DNA of 64,000 bases from Membranipora membranacea. Its lineage: Eukaryota > Bryozoa > Gymnolaemata > Cheilostomatida > Membraniporidae. Positions 35,101 through 46,490 of the stretch are shown one piece after another; position 1 is the stretch's first letter; each line of letters starts with the position of its first letter. The notes under the pieces were generated by a model that ran no database searches, was not told the origin of the DNA, and was given only the letters and a program-made list of their open reading frames with translations. Made by a program: the position numbers and the translations under genes. The stretch spans positions 33,730,001 through 33,794,000 of the forward strand of contig OU612068.1 in the NCBI GenBank assembly GCA_914767715.1, given 5' to 3'.

Positions 35101-37826
35101 ACGACACGTACATACAGTCAGTCTTGCGACAGGGTAGTATTATCCATGTCTGACCTTCGTTTATTGGTCTGCTGAGCTGATTTTGCCAGGGTGGGACGCC
35201 ACAAAGAAAAATTAGACCAGGCCATTCAAACAGACAGTACCAGACAGTGTCCATAATAACAAGGCCTGGTGCCCACAGTGGGCTCATGCAAGTATCAAAT
35301 TAAAAAAACTTCTCGGAAATGTTCAATCGAAGCCAGACAAACCAAGGGCTGGTTTTTGTAAACTTACTCATGTAAGTGTAAGGTGAATACCTGTACGTGC
35401 ATTGATTGGCAATCCTACATTTCGAGTCACCTATTAGCATGTTATAATGTGATTTGTGCTAACAGCATTGACTTTAAGTTTGAGAGGAGAACTATACTAC
35501 AGCAAGATTGAATTGTATATTGATCGACAAATTAAAGTAATCACAAACAAACAAAGATAATTTTACAAAATGACACGAGTTTCGATATGTTAACAGAGAG
35601 GACAAATAAAAATAATATGGAAATGCAGAGGGGATTGTTCGTCGGGTAAACCTACCTGCCTACCTGATTGTGCTAATGACTCCTGACATAAATTTGTTGC
35701 TAGCTCTCAATTTAAATTTACATTCCTGGTTGAAATTACTTACAATAGTAAATAATACCAGCTGTGTTGGCGGGTCGAAAGTCGAAAGAAAAAAAAACAT
35801 TTTACTCTACGAGTAAGAATGCAAATTTAAAAATAATAGTGAGAAATGAGCTCTGTTCCCTTGTTTCCTTCTACCAGCACAAAAAAACAATATAACTGAT
35901 CTTATGTACAAACCTTGAAAGAAACAGATTTTGGAAATTTTTGACCTATGATGATATTGCTTGTTGGGGCTCTTGCTCTGGTTCTAGGACCTGCAGGATC
36001 TCGGTTCTAGAATAGGCTCTACCTCACTTCTATAAGTTGACGTATTATGGTTTTTCTTCACTCCTGGTTTAACTGGCTATATCTTATAAATCTCACCTCT
36101 AGGCAGATGACCTTCTCAAACTCCTCCAGATTCATCGCCGGTTTATCTCCCACGATTGTTCTGCACCGTTTCTGAACCGCCCTCCACCATCTTGTTTCTT
36201 CCTCGCATCTCATTATAAGAACTCCTATGTTTAAGAGTATATTTTTCTTGCTGAAGCCGTTCTGTCCCATAAACATGTAAAGACACTCCAGCAACTGCTC
36301 AAACAAAGACAAGGCCCTCATTTTATAGGATGTGTCTCTGGTCCTGACAAGTACAAGGACAAGTATCTCACACTATCAATTAAAATCTCATCATAGGATT
36401 ATCCATGTTAAAGGCTAGCATAGAGGCTTGTAATGATAGAGATTTCACCCAACAAAGCATTAAAACAAGCAGGGATAGCTATGTGTACTGGGGTGAGGGA
36501 GGGACCTTTGAGAAGGAAGTATGATCGAGAAAGAACATAATTGTGTAACAATCACAAAAGTGCAATAAGATAACAATGTACAATGATTTTATCCATAGTT
36601 TTACGCAAGGGTTTGAAAACAGACCACGCTAAACTCTGCAGAATGTTGGTATGGTTCAAACCTGGATAGAGAAATGGCTGATGAATTCTGACGATTTAAA
36701 TATGACTGATGATTGAGCTGCTGTGAACCTTTGTATATCGCATATCATAGCAGGATGGCTTTCCTCTCTGGCCCGAATGATTGTGTAAGTTAGTTCCGTT
36801 GCATAGGACTTCCTGCAATATAATTTTAAAAGCGGGATGAACTCTAGAATGCAGCGGACCGGTATTTGAGAGGGGTTTACAGGTGCCAGATGTTGTATGA
36901 TTAACATGGACCTCCAGGTCCAAAATTAATTACCACGAAACAAATATTTTACTCATTTATTATCACAAAGACAGTAACCATGGTCACTTATACTCGAATA
37001 CGCTGGGCTGGCACGCCTCTTCAGATTACACAATGATGCCCTATGAGAAAACCAACCGGGTCAAATGTCTAGGAGATGCAAAGATGACATCATGGTTAAC
37101 AAGGATATAAAAAACAGAGTTTCACACCTGTTGATATATTTCATTCAAGGTTTCAATATAGCAGATGCTAGAAAACTGGCATCCGATCGTGTTGAAAATG
37201 AGTGTTGGAAACATCTGAGGCGATTATAAATCTCAGAATCAGGGCCAATATCTGGGATTCTTCAGTGCTCTCTGGTATGAAGCTGAGCTCTTTGTAAAAT
37301 TTTATACCAATTTTACACTGAGAAAATTTTCCTTTGAAAGACCCTATCCTAACGCTGAAAATAGCTTGCCTAACAGCATGAGCTGGTATATCACAAAGTC
37401 ATGATTTGATGTTTCAATATGAGGTCTCAGAGTAAGGATTGTAAGATTGTTTGTTCCTGTCTTCCCTGGACCACCGAGGTGCACTTCAGGTTGAAAACAA
37501 ACAAACTGACTATGAGACCAAAAACACCTTCCCAGAACCGGCCTATGTCACAACTGACAAGAATTGTATATGACACTCATAGAACTGGAAACTTGCACTT
37601 TGTAGGCTACTTGATCAGGTTGATTTGAGATTATTAGATTTATTCTTTATTACCTTCGCTGCCTTGGATTGAAGACGAACTGCTCTTCTGACAGCTTCGG
37701 CCAGGTGACTCTCAAATCGTTGATAAACTTCTCCATATGTCTTATCAGCTCTGGCTCATCAAAGCTACCACTGGAACCATGGAATATCAACTTCTCAAAC
37801 ATGTCTACAAGTTCCTCTGGGTTTCT
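26153..37826 (-). CDS. NOX5: NOX5-type NADPH oxidase, 5' end incomplete
   Basis: Sixteen exons join in phase to 2751 nt (916 residues): 37826-37654, 36343-36097, 35064-34914, 34401-34252, 33141-33036, 31337-31120, 30418-30230, 30016-29865, 29538-29356, 28923-28797, 28445-28308, 28228-27984, 27800-27591, 27256-27124, 26945-26832, 26367-26153. EF-hand loops DKDGNGEVDQTE (about residue 151) and DENGDGTLDKAE precede six-helix ferric-reductase segments. Helix III has LHKV...VVHT and helix V has SHKV...LIIHS, each with two histidines 14 apart, the haem ligands. HPGDYVMVRV and RPFTISS bind FAD; GGIGITPFASIL and CGPAAL bind NADPH. The protein makes superoxide across a membrane under calcium control. 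About 140 residues precede the first EF-hand, more than in human NOX5. No start ATG was found, so more exons lie upstream. Confidence 0.93.
30437..30941. repeat. foldback element in a NOX5 intron, about 505 bp
   Basis: AATAGACAGTTTTCTGAGCT at the left is answered by its complement at the right end. The arms are about 175 and 190 bp (30437-30612 and about 30752-30941) with a few indels, around a spacer of about 140 bp. It lies in the intron between the exons at 31337-31120 and 30418-30230, close to the latter's acceptor (30419-30420). No target-site duplication is obvious. Confidence 0.85.
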
Positions 37827-39069
37827 CTGCAATTATAGATTGAATGCACGCTATTCTTATAAGCCTTACAATGCCAGGGATTGTTGCTGTACCTTAAATA
37901 AGGTTGATGAATGCATTATCACAGGATATTTAATTCTGAAGGCATAACAGTAACAATAACAGCAAATTACGAGGAAAAAAATTCTCTTTCTGCGATTGTT
38001 TCTGTAAAAGCTTTATTATTAGAATTTCTTGAACATTTCTTGATGCAATAAACTTCGATCGCATAAAATGTAGCTCATGTACCTGAATTGGATGATGGTG
38101 ATACCTATATATGCCATAAATAAATAAAAGAATATTAGTAATGTTTTACGGTTGATGTTCTATTCTATTCATTCATACTCTACCTCAGGTGAGAGAAATG
38201 AGAAAAGAGATGCATATCATATGTGTTGGGAATACAGCAATTTTTTTTATCAATTTATTCCTTTAGTTTCATTGACGAATTTGCAGCTGCAGCTGTTTTG
38301 TACAAGTAAGAGATCCTTTGTCAGCCATAAACTGTCTGATGGAGACAAACAGGCGGCCAGCCAGACCAGAGCCAAGCAGAGCATAAGAATGTTATTGACA
38401 ATAAAAAGTAAGTTTCTGATTTATAAATATAGTGAACTCACCAATATTCGCTAGTATAGAACTGAGTTACTTCCTCACTAAAGTTAATAAAAATATTGGC
38501 AGCATTTTATGCCGGAAGTGGTTAGTGATATGTTATCTGTAGTCTGAAGGAAGTGGTTAGTTATCTGTAGTCTGAGGCTCTGAACCCCCAGACTCTTTCC
38601 CCTCGCCCGACTCTTATCTAGTTTGTTTAAGGAGTTACTATTAGTTCTTGGTTCAATGTTGTATTATGTACCAATCCAGCTGATAAAAACCGTGGTAACT
38701 ACCAGACTATTTGAACACAATTTCCATAGACATGATATCACAGAGTAAGGATATACAAAAACTAGGAACATGTACGCATTGAAGGAACATGCCATACACA
38801 AATAACTAAAACAAACTAATGGCAAAGGTTTGGCTCAATATGTTAAATCTTGTAGAATCTAGCTAGTTTAATGTTATGAATGGTCTCATTAGGTCGTAAG
38901 AGAACATTGACGGGCCTAAATAAAGTTCATATACATTAAAAGCGTAGGCTGAGCTCTGGTTTGTAGGTTCTGAGTAAATTTCAAACCATGCCTTGTTCCG
39001 ACAAACCAGTGAGTGAGCGAGACCGGCTGATAAATCGTTCAGTCATTGATGAAACTATATACATTCCAA
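37827..39069. other. possible 5' region of the NOX5-like gene
   Basis: An upstream NOX5 exon should end in phase 0 here or further right. A short 36-bp candidate (about 38431-38466, minus), flanked by an acceptor TTTAG and a strong GTGAGT donor, encodes EEVTQFYTSEY, but its phase does not join directly to 37826. The frame at 38152-38454 (plus) looks like chance. No other gene was recognised. Confidence 0.35.
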
Positions 39070-39190
39070 GTGAGCAATTTGGGAACAAATTTGTCTAAAT
39101 GAAAGACCATGTGAGCGATAATTTTGAGCGATGTGATAGTGATAATTTGCTTTAGTAGAGCGTCGCTCATTTTAAATGAAAGACCCCCTG
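39070..39190. repeat. dispersed repeat, related to 59885-60030
   Basis: GAGCAATTTGGGAACAAATT followed by a TGAAAGACC block, TGATAATTTTGAGC-type block and GCGTCGCTCATT end matches, in opposite orientation and with scattered differences, the sequence at about 59885-60010. This is an interspersed family of unknown class. Confidence 0.7.
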
Positions 39191-39851
39191 GCAACAAAAC
39201 CCGATACATCGATTTTTCGTTACATACTTAGCCTTACACCTAAAATATATTGCTAGTAATGAATCAAATGTTGTTATCTTTTCCAAAATATTCAGTAATA
39301 TGGATTGATTGGTAAAGGTATCATTATGATAAACCATGGAATCCCAAGTACTATCATATAAAAAATTCTGGCACACGGTGAGGGTCATTCAACAGTCTTT
39401 GTTAATTTCCATTCATAATATGGAAGTTTAGAGGGTACCAGAAAACAGCTTGAGGAGCACCCCAGGGAACAGTCTTTGTTCTTGACGTGGAAAAGAGAAT
39501 GCAAAGTGCATTACTCTCCCACACCAAACATGTATAAGCTTTAGATTACACTTCGAGCTACAGCGAAAATAACCATCTTCACAATGTAAGAAATCAACAT
39601 CCACAATCGTCTGTTAACAGAAATCCATCTATATCCCACAATTTATAAGTTTTACCACTTACAAGTGACTTGATAGGCAAATGTAATTGATATGTACATA
39701 TACTGTAGAGGGGAAAATGTTAGCTAGATTATAGTTAAGCTAGTTAAGGCTAGCTGAGGTAGAAGTCTATATAAAGTGAAGAGGCTGAGTAAATGTTAGC
39801 TATTTCAAACGCTGGCCGCGGAATGGTGAACTGTGAATACTCTACACCTCT

Positions 39852-40594
39852 AGGGTATACCCGTAGACTTAATATAGAATATTATATAACATATTAAGTC
39901 TATGGGTAAGCCAGACCAATGAACTCCCTCTTCGGAAGAGGGAGTTCATTGGCAAGACATAGAGAAATATATAAGGCCATTGCCATTGCCATGTTATGTC
40001 ATGTTTTTGTAAGCCATGACAGTCTTAGTTAGATTTTCCATTATAAAATCACCCTGGTTTTTTCATTATACAATCGGCCAGGTTTCTACTTCGCCATTGG
40101 TTAGATTTTTTCTGGTCAACCATCCTAATAATTTTTTGCTCCACGTGCTTAGCTCTCATGACCAAATGATAATACATGAATGTATTCTAATATCTATGTT
40201 GTTGTGTCGTACCTAAAACCCCATTTACCTCCATTTACTCACACCACTCTACACCATACAGGGTCGTAGTTAAGAGAAAATGGCAGGGAGGCCCTGTTTA
40301 TGACAAAACAGAGGGTGGGCTGCCCCTAAAGAGGGACGCAAGTTGCCCGGAATCCTCGTACTGAGAGTGTGATACATCCTAGTAAACTAGAATGCATCCT
40401 AGAGGTGAGGCCATGGTGGACCTCCTAATCGTGAGTGTGCAGCAAGCTGCCAGAAACTGAAATAGGGTATGCCCGTAGACTTTGTATAGAATATTATATA
40501 GCATATTAAGTCTATGGGTAAGCCAGACCAATGAACTCCCTCTTCGGAAGAGGGAGTTCATTGGCCAGACATAGAGAAATATATAAGGCCATTT
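39852..40594. repeat. repeat A, copy 1, with two double-hairpin units
   Basis: A unit of about 125 bp occurs at 39852-39976 and again at 40463-40594 in the same orientation. Each unit holds two hairpins: one with TACCCGTAGACTTAATA-type arms (39858-39908), then a 37-bp near-perfect one (39916-39952; 40528-40564) with arms CCAATGAACTCCCTCTTC. Between the units lies about 490 bp that is also present at 48.8-49.8 kb. This could be a miniature element with terminal direct repeats, or a hairpin unit that inserted twice. Confidence 0.8.
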
Positions 40595-43567
40595 TAAGTG
40601 GGTGACCTTGGCAAAATAGTGCAGTGTCATCTAACATAGAGATTTGAAGCTGAAATGACCTCGATCATTGTATCCTGACGTTGATAAAAGTCACAAGAAC
40701 AGATATTTTTATGACATTTTATGTAATCATTTTCAATTGGTTTGATTAGCCCTTGAATTTTAATTTGGGGGCGTTACGCCATGACGTGGCGTGATGACGG
40801 TCCCTGAATTTCAGCAACATGTCAAAACCTATTGTCACTAACGTCCATATTGAAAGACATTGCAAAAAATGCAGTTAATACATAAAGACTACCCTTATAT
40901 CATCCAGCCATAACAACAATAATGTTCAATGCTTGATTTGACTTGAAAGAAATCGGCATCCAAATTCACATACTGATAGCTAAACCATAAGTGTTGACAA
41001 TGCTATAAAGAAGGTGAGCTGTGTCAATTGCTGTCCAAGGTGGAGAAATGTGATTACCCTAGTGCCCTCACTAGCCCAGTGCTGACCAGTATTGATGAAA
41101 AAAATTGATGTGCCAGTTGGAAATTTTGAATTATCTTACTCCTAAACTAGTCAAATTTTTGACTAAAATGCCCCTTTGCTGGACAAAACGAGAAGTATAA
41201 ATACATATGTGAAAACAGTACCGAGACCGCAATATTTTTCCTGCTAGGGGCATCCTCCAAAGCCTTGGTGAGGTATACATTGAGTGAACAATTGCATGGG
41301 AACTCCCTACAAACATATCCTTTTTGTATATTCCCAAGTTTCATATCAAAATCTCTACTCAAATTAAAATAAATGCCTCACGAATACAGAAGAAAATCCA
41401 ACCATTTATGGTTTTTTGCCTGATATATCTCTGCACCAGATTTGGCGTAGTAATAGAAGTCTCTAAAATCCAGTCATTTTGGTGCATTTTACAACAGTTC
41501 ACAAGCTGGCTCATTAATTCCTGTCTGTTATTATAGAACTTTCCTTCTCTAGTACTTGAAATTCATGTCAAGGCTTGTTCCTAGGATTAATCATCACAAA
41601 TTAATTTTATTGGGACTACTTTGCGCTGCCAATCCTGGCTTGATACGATAAATGGTAACAAACCTTCCTGCAGGCCTTCCTACGCCCCTGTTGCCCCCCC
41701 CCCCCCCGAGCCCCTGTTGCACCCTCATTGCAACATTATAGTACCAACACAACCCTTGCCCCACCATTGTACAAGTCATAGGTACAGCCCTGCTGCAGAT
41801 CGTCATCATAGAAATACATCTTGTTATGCAAGTTTTGTCCTGCTTACTTGAGTATCGTTCCATTACTGCATTTAGATAAAGAAGGGGCCCAGTATTTGTG
41901 GTGATTGATTTAAGGTAAGGCCACACGTTCTCATGCAAATTTCTACTTATTCTTGCAAATTTAATTTCGTACTAATGTCAACCTGCCACACATGATTCTC
42001 ATCTCCGAAAAATTGTATGAGCGCAATCCTCGTGCGCCAATACGAACCATAGGCCTAACAGTGATATGAAATAAAAAGATTTATACCAAGGAGAAGCTGT
42101 TACTCGTTGTTTATACCAACCGCTCAGTGATTCAGCTACTATGTATACCTCAACCATCTCCTAATAATTGTTTCAATTTGATACTCATAATCCTCTGTAT
42201 CCCTTCCCCTCTTACTCCAGGTCCAAAATTGAATGAGAAACTCTACATATTGATCATCCACTCCATCTTTTTACCAAAGTTGTGTTTGCATAGATATGCC
42301 CTTGACTTTTCAATCAAAACAGGCAGCCACTCAGAAAGCATTTTGTGAAAATTTATACTATCTGGTTACGTGCATTGTTAACAAACAACGTTCCACAAAT
42401 TGTGGGAATCCCAATCCGAACAAAAGTTTACGTGAATTTTACTCCTAATTGTGAGAAAACAACCCCATATGACTTCACTTTTAGACAGATTTTTCTTTTG
42501 GTTCTACTAACAAGAAAATTCAGTGACAAGTTTATGACATGGCAGTCTAGAACCCTATATGTTTCAACTCTGGCTTAAGATGTTTGCTATTGAATTGTGT
42601 CAAATGCAGATGAGAAGTCACAAAAGTAAACATCACATATAGCATACGAGGCATTCTGGTCTATAAAGTAAGTGACACTTTCAGGACCTGTATTGGGTAA
42701 ACTGGCTTGCTCTGTATGCAACTATTTGCCATGGGTAGTGGTTAGTGATGTATTGCTATAGAAAAATTTGGAAAGATGCATTGTGATGGTGTGATGTCTT
42801 TTAATTCCTTATTTTGCCAGACAGTTGTGGTTTTCCATAGTTTTACAAGTTTGGCAAGCATTCATTATTCCCTCCATAATGAACAAAATATGATTTTTCA
42901 CAAAATAACAATAATAACTAGCTTTAATTTTTAAGTACAAAAGGATATAATTTTTTGTTTCTTAATCTTTGTAATTCAATATAATTCTGACTCTCTGGAA
43001 TCACTGATGACTCCCTCTCTTTTATTTACATGACTCAGATCTCTTTGTTGATTACAATTTAGAAGGGGGGAGGGCGTCGGACAAAGAGGGTGGCAAGAAT
43101 CTATGTTGGTCTCTGTCAGCAACAACCCTTTATTAAATTAATGGAAGATGACCTCTTAGGCAAGATGCAAAGAATGTTTTTGACCCAGTAAATCTTAAAG
43201 CTTCAGATGTGTTCAAAGGCAATCACAAAGTTCCCATGCATTGATTGGAACTCAAAATGAAGTGAATCCCTCACCATCTGAAATGGGATGCTTAAAAAAA
43301 ATTCAAAAAGGTCTACTGCAGTCGGGAATTGAACCAGTCTTTGATGCTATCCACTGTGCTCGGTCCTAATCTAACGAAGGAACACAAACCAATACGCAAC
43401 TAAATTGAACCAATGCTTTTGCCATGATTCCATAGCTCCTCAAGTCAATGTGAACACAATGAATGGGAACTTATTGAATGTCAGAGGTTGCTGACGCACG
43501 TTAAATTAGACTGAGAACTTCAAAACAATACCAAACATTATGATAGCGACACTGTGACTAAAATTCA
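40595..43567. other. no gene recognised
   Basis: Several short open frames exist without splice context or family motifs. A run of 14 C lies at 41694-41707. Nothing else was identified. Confidence 0.5.
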
Positions 43568-44869
43568 CTAAAATATATCCTTATTTGCGTCTTTTAGGTA
43601 GTTGATACATCCGCCATCACCAGAACGGACAAGCTGCGCAAGTACTTCACTATTCCCTTCTGACCTAAGAATATGATGAATTCCTTTGAACACATCATTT
43701 TCTATCATAATTTTAGCTACAAAACAATAAAACTTCATCAAAGAACCCACAGTGATTTTATTTATGAGCTCTTGAAGTTGTAATGAGTACAAGTGCTGCC
43801 CCAGCAGGGGTCGGTCAGATGTGGGGGCACGATTCTAGGGGGCTCAGACTAGCTACACAGTAATGATGACAGACCATTTGATTGAAAACCACATCATGAG
43901 TAATTGTTGAAGTGCGTTTTTTTCAGGTTAGTCATTATTGTCAAACATGTGCTGGGGTATCCAGCGGTACGGTCATTACCTGGCCATAATGCCGTGGTCA
44001 AAATACCATCAGGAGAAAATGCGCAGAGAGCATGATATGCCAATGCCAAAATTCCAGGAAAATAATACCATAACTACACTGTACAATATACCAAGGCCCA
44101 AATAAAAGTTCGGGAAAACACCAGTTGTTGCAAGAGCCAAGTGGAATCAAAGTCAGGTTGGACATAACACCATTCAGGACAACAAGCCATATCCAGCGCC
44201 ATTTCCATAAGTCTAAAAAGTTTAGTCAACATAGGTTTATGACTGTCAGTTTCTAAGTGACAGTAACAGTGACAAAGACTGTCATTTTACAGTCTGGGTT
44301 TACATCCAAATTGCAATAATACTAAATGTAAGAGACAGAGCACATATTAGATCCATATTTGTAGGGTCGGATTATCGCCTACCCAGTATACATGTGTATT
44401 ATATATATCATGATGATTCACAGATTAAAGAGTATGGTAAGGGATACTGGTGAATTTGAAATAGTCTTTGTTCAAGCCCAAATAATATAATGTAGAAACC
44501 CACCCAATAGGCCTATACCAAGATTATTCACTGGCTATTGTTTTGGAATCGGCCAAGCCATAGATGGACATGTCGGGTAAATTAATTTTACTAATTTTAT
44601 ATGTCTTTTTACGCCCTATGAGGCCTGTGAAGGAGATCAACACTCTTGTATGACAATCCAGTTCATGTAGGGCCTTCATGATGGTACCAGGAGATTTAAA
44701 AGTTTCAGGTTGCAGATAACTCCACACAATAACAAACCAAAACCTGTCAGCCAATCAAAACAAAACACAAGCACATGGGTCCATTTATAAGGGTACAATA
44801 ATAGTGATACATGAGCAGATAACACCACAGAAGCAATATCCAACATCACCAATACACACCAAACATCAC

Positions 44870-44900
<31 letters not shown>

Positions 44901-46224
44901 GACACACCAAGACACAGCCCATTATTTGGTCATTGTTATTGTAATAAATGTCTATTAAAATGTCATGGTTTCTGCCACTGGAAGTGAATAAGAAATGATT
45001 ATTATTATATGGCATTTCCAGTGACAGCCAGAACGGTCACTGTCATGACCTGATACATGACAGGTGATGGCTGTTACAACAAGGCCTCATTGTTGGCCTG
45101 AATCCCAGGCTACCAGTGTGCGTCAATTCAGCTTCTTATTTCTCAGCACAGACTTAGGAAAACCACTAACTGGGCCTTCAGGGGGAGAAAGAAAGAGATT
45201 AGCATCTCCACATGTTACACCAAGGTGCATAACAGCAATTAATTCCATAATGATGTAAGCTAGCATTTTTCCAGTTTAACTCGATAAATCGTCGTTTGGG
45301 ATATCAAGCATAGGCATGGAGTTCCATCTCGATCATTGCCAATTTGTACGACCATTATATTTTCAATGCTTAGTCATATGGAACTGTATAGCAATTTTTG
45401 GTGCAAGTGTATCTAAAGGTATTGATGGAGGGATTTAGGTGATTAGCTGATCAACGGTAGATACGTGGTATCATTTTGCATTTTCTTTCCATGTCACAGG
45501 AAGAACATCAGCTCTATCACGTTGCGACTTTCTGCGGCTGAAATTGAAACGGCATCCAAGCGATGCGGTACAGGGAATGTCAGCAGATTTTATTTTTGTT
45601 TGAATGGAGTGGTGTTGAATTCATAGATGATAAATTTTATCTTTAACAGATCAATCACAGAAACGGACATTTGCAGAGCAGCTGGACTACTTCAGCTTTC
45701 TCTAGGAAGATACATCAGTACACATAATGCCTGTGCACCAAATTTTCATATGGCCTGCCACTTACCAGCTACTATATGTCGTTTCGGACCAGCCCATGTG
45801 TAAGTTTTAGATAAATAACCATCAGATGAAAGCATAGTAACTGAGTAAATTTTTGTATGAAAAAAGATTTGTCAATGGCCATTGATTTTTAGATTGATAA
45901 GAATGTGGAATGTCTTTCACGATACATACCAACTTATTAATTATACTGGGATTTGAAAAACTACCGGTACCAGATAATCCAACAAGTAACAATCAATTTA
46001 GATAGTACAATTATCCTAGAGTGTTTAGATAGTCTATGGATTCATATTATACCTTGCAATACTGAGCAATTTTACTGGAGCCAAAATTTGGCAATTCAGT
46101 GCGCAAATTACTAGACACTACTTTCATTAATAAAAGACAAAACTTTAAATACTATTCAATAATATCATGTTAATCCTACCTGGCTCAAATGTAGTGTTAT
46201 ATATCGAAGGCATTTTTGCAGCAC
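43568..46224 (-). CDS. partial gene, possible BRCT-domain (SLF1-like) protein
   Basis: Exons 46224-46180 and 45840-45766 join in phase and encode MPSIYNTTFEP then VTMLSSDGYLSKTYTWAGPK. Both have good splice signals (GTAGGA and GTAAGT donors). The next exon could be 44624-44524 (LIGRKKTYKISKINLPD, stop TAA) or 43716-43568 (VFKGIHHILRSEGNSEVLAQ then LVRSGDGG, stop TAG). Both fit the open phase, so they may be alternative last exons or one may be spurious. The second reads like the start of a BRCT domain, and the join recalls the tandem BRCT of SLF1/ANKRD32. That is a memory-based and weak resemblance. Exons upstream of 46224 were not found, although the ATG within exon 1 could serve as a start. 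Confidence 0.4.
44870..44894. repeat. CA microsatellite
   Basis: About twelve CA units lie in an intron of the minus-strand gene at 43.6-46.2 kb. Confidence 0.9.
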
Positions 46225-46490
46225 CTATGAAAGGAACGAAGGTTCTTCAAAGCATGTACTATTGTTTAATGGCAACAGCATACTTTATATGCGGCAAAAA
46301 TACTGCTGAATCTACTGCATAATCAAACAATATATGGTTATTAGCTCAGAAAAAAACTTTATTACTACATAATCAGTAGACCGTCCCAGGTTTTTATTAG
46401 CTATGATAACCAGTAGGCAAGCATTAGCACCATAATCTCAGTGCAAAGACCTTTATTGATTGTATTAATTTATGTTATAATATATTTCAG

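Noticed and set aside
36656-36923. Two overlapping minus-strand frames between NOX5 exons
   Set aside because: They lack splice sites in a fitting phase; exons 37826-37654 and 36343-36097 join directly without them.
39858-39952. Possible H/ACA-type RNA (two hairpins with a hinge and a downstream ACA)
   Set aside because: The stems are almost perfectly paired with no pseudouridylation pockets, and the unit is repeated with mobile-element behaviour.
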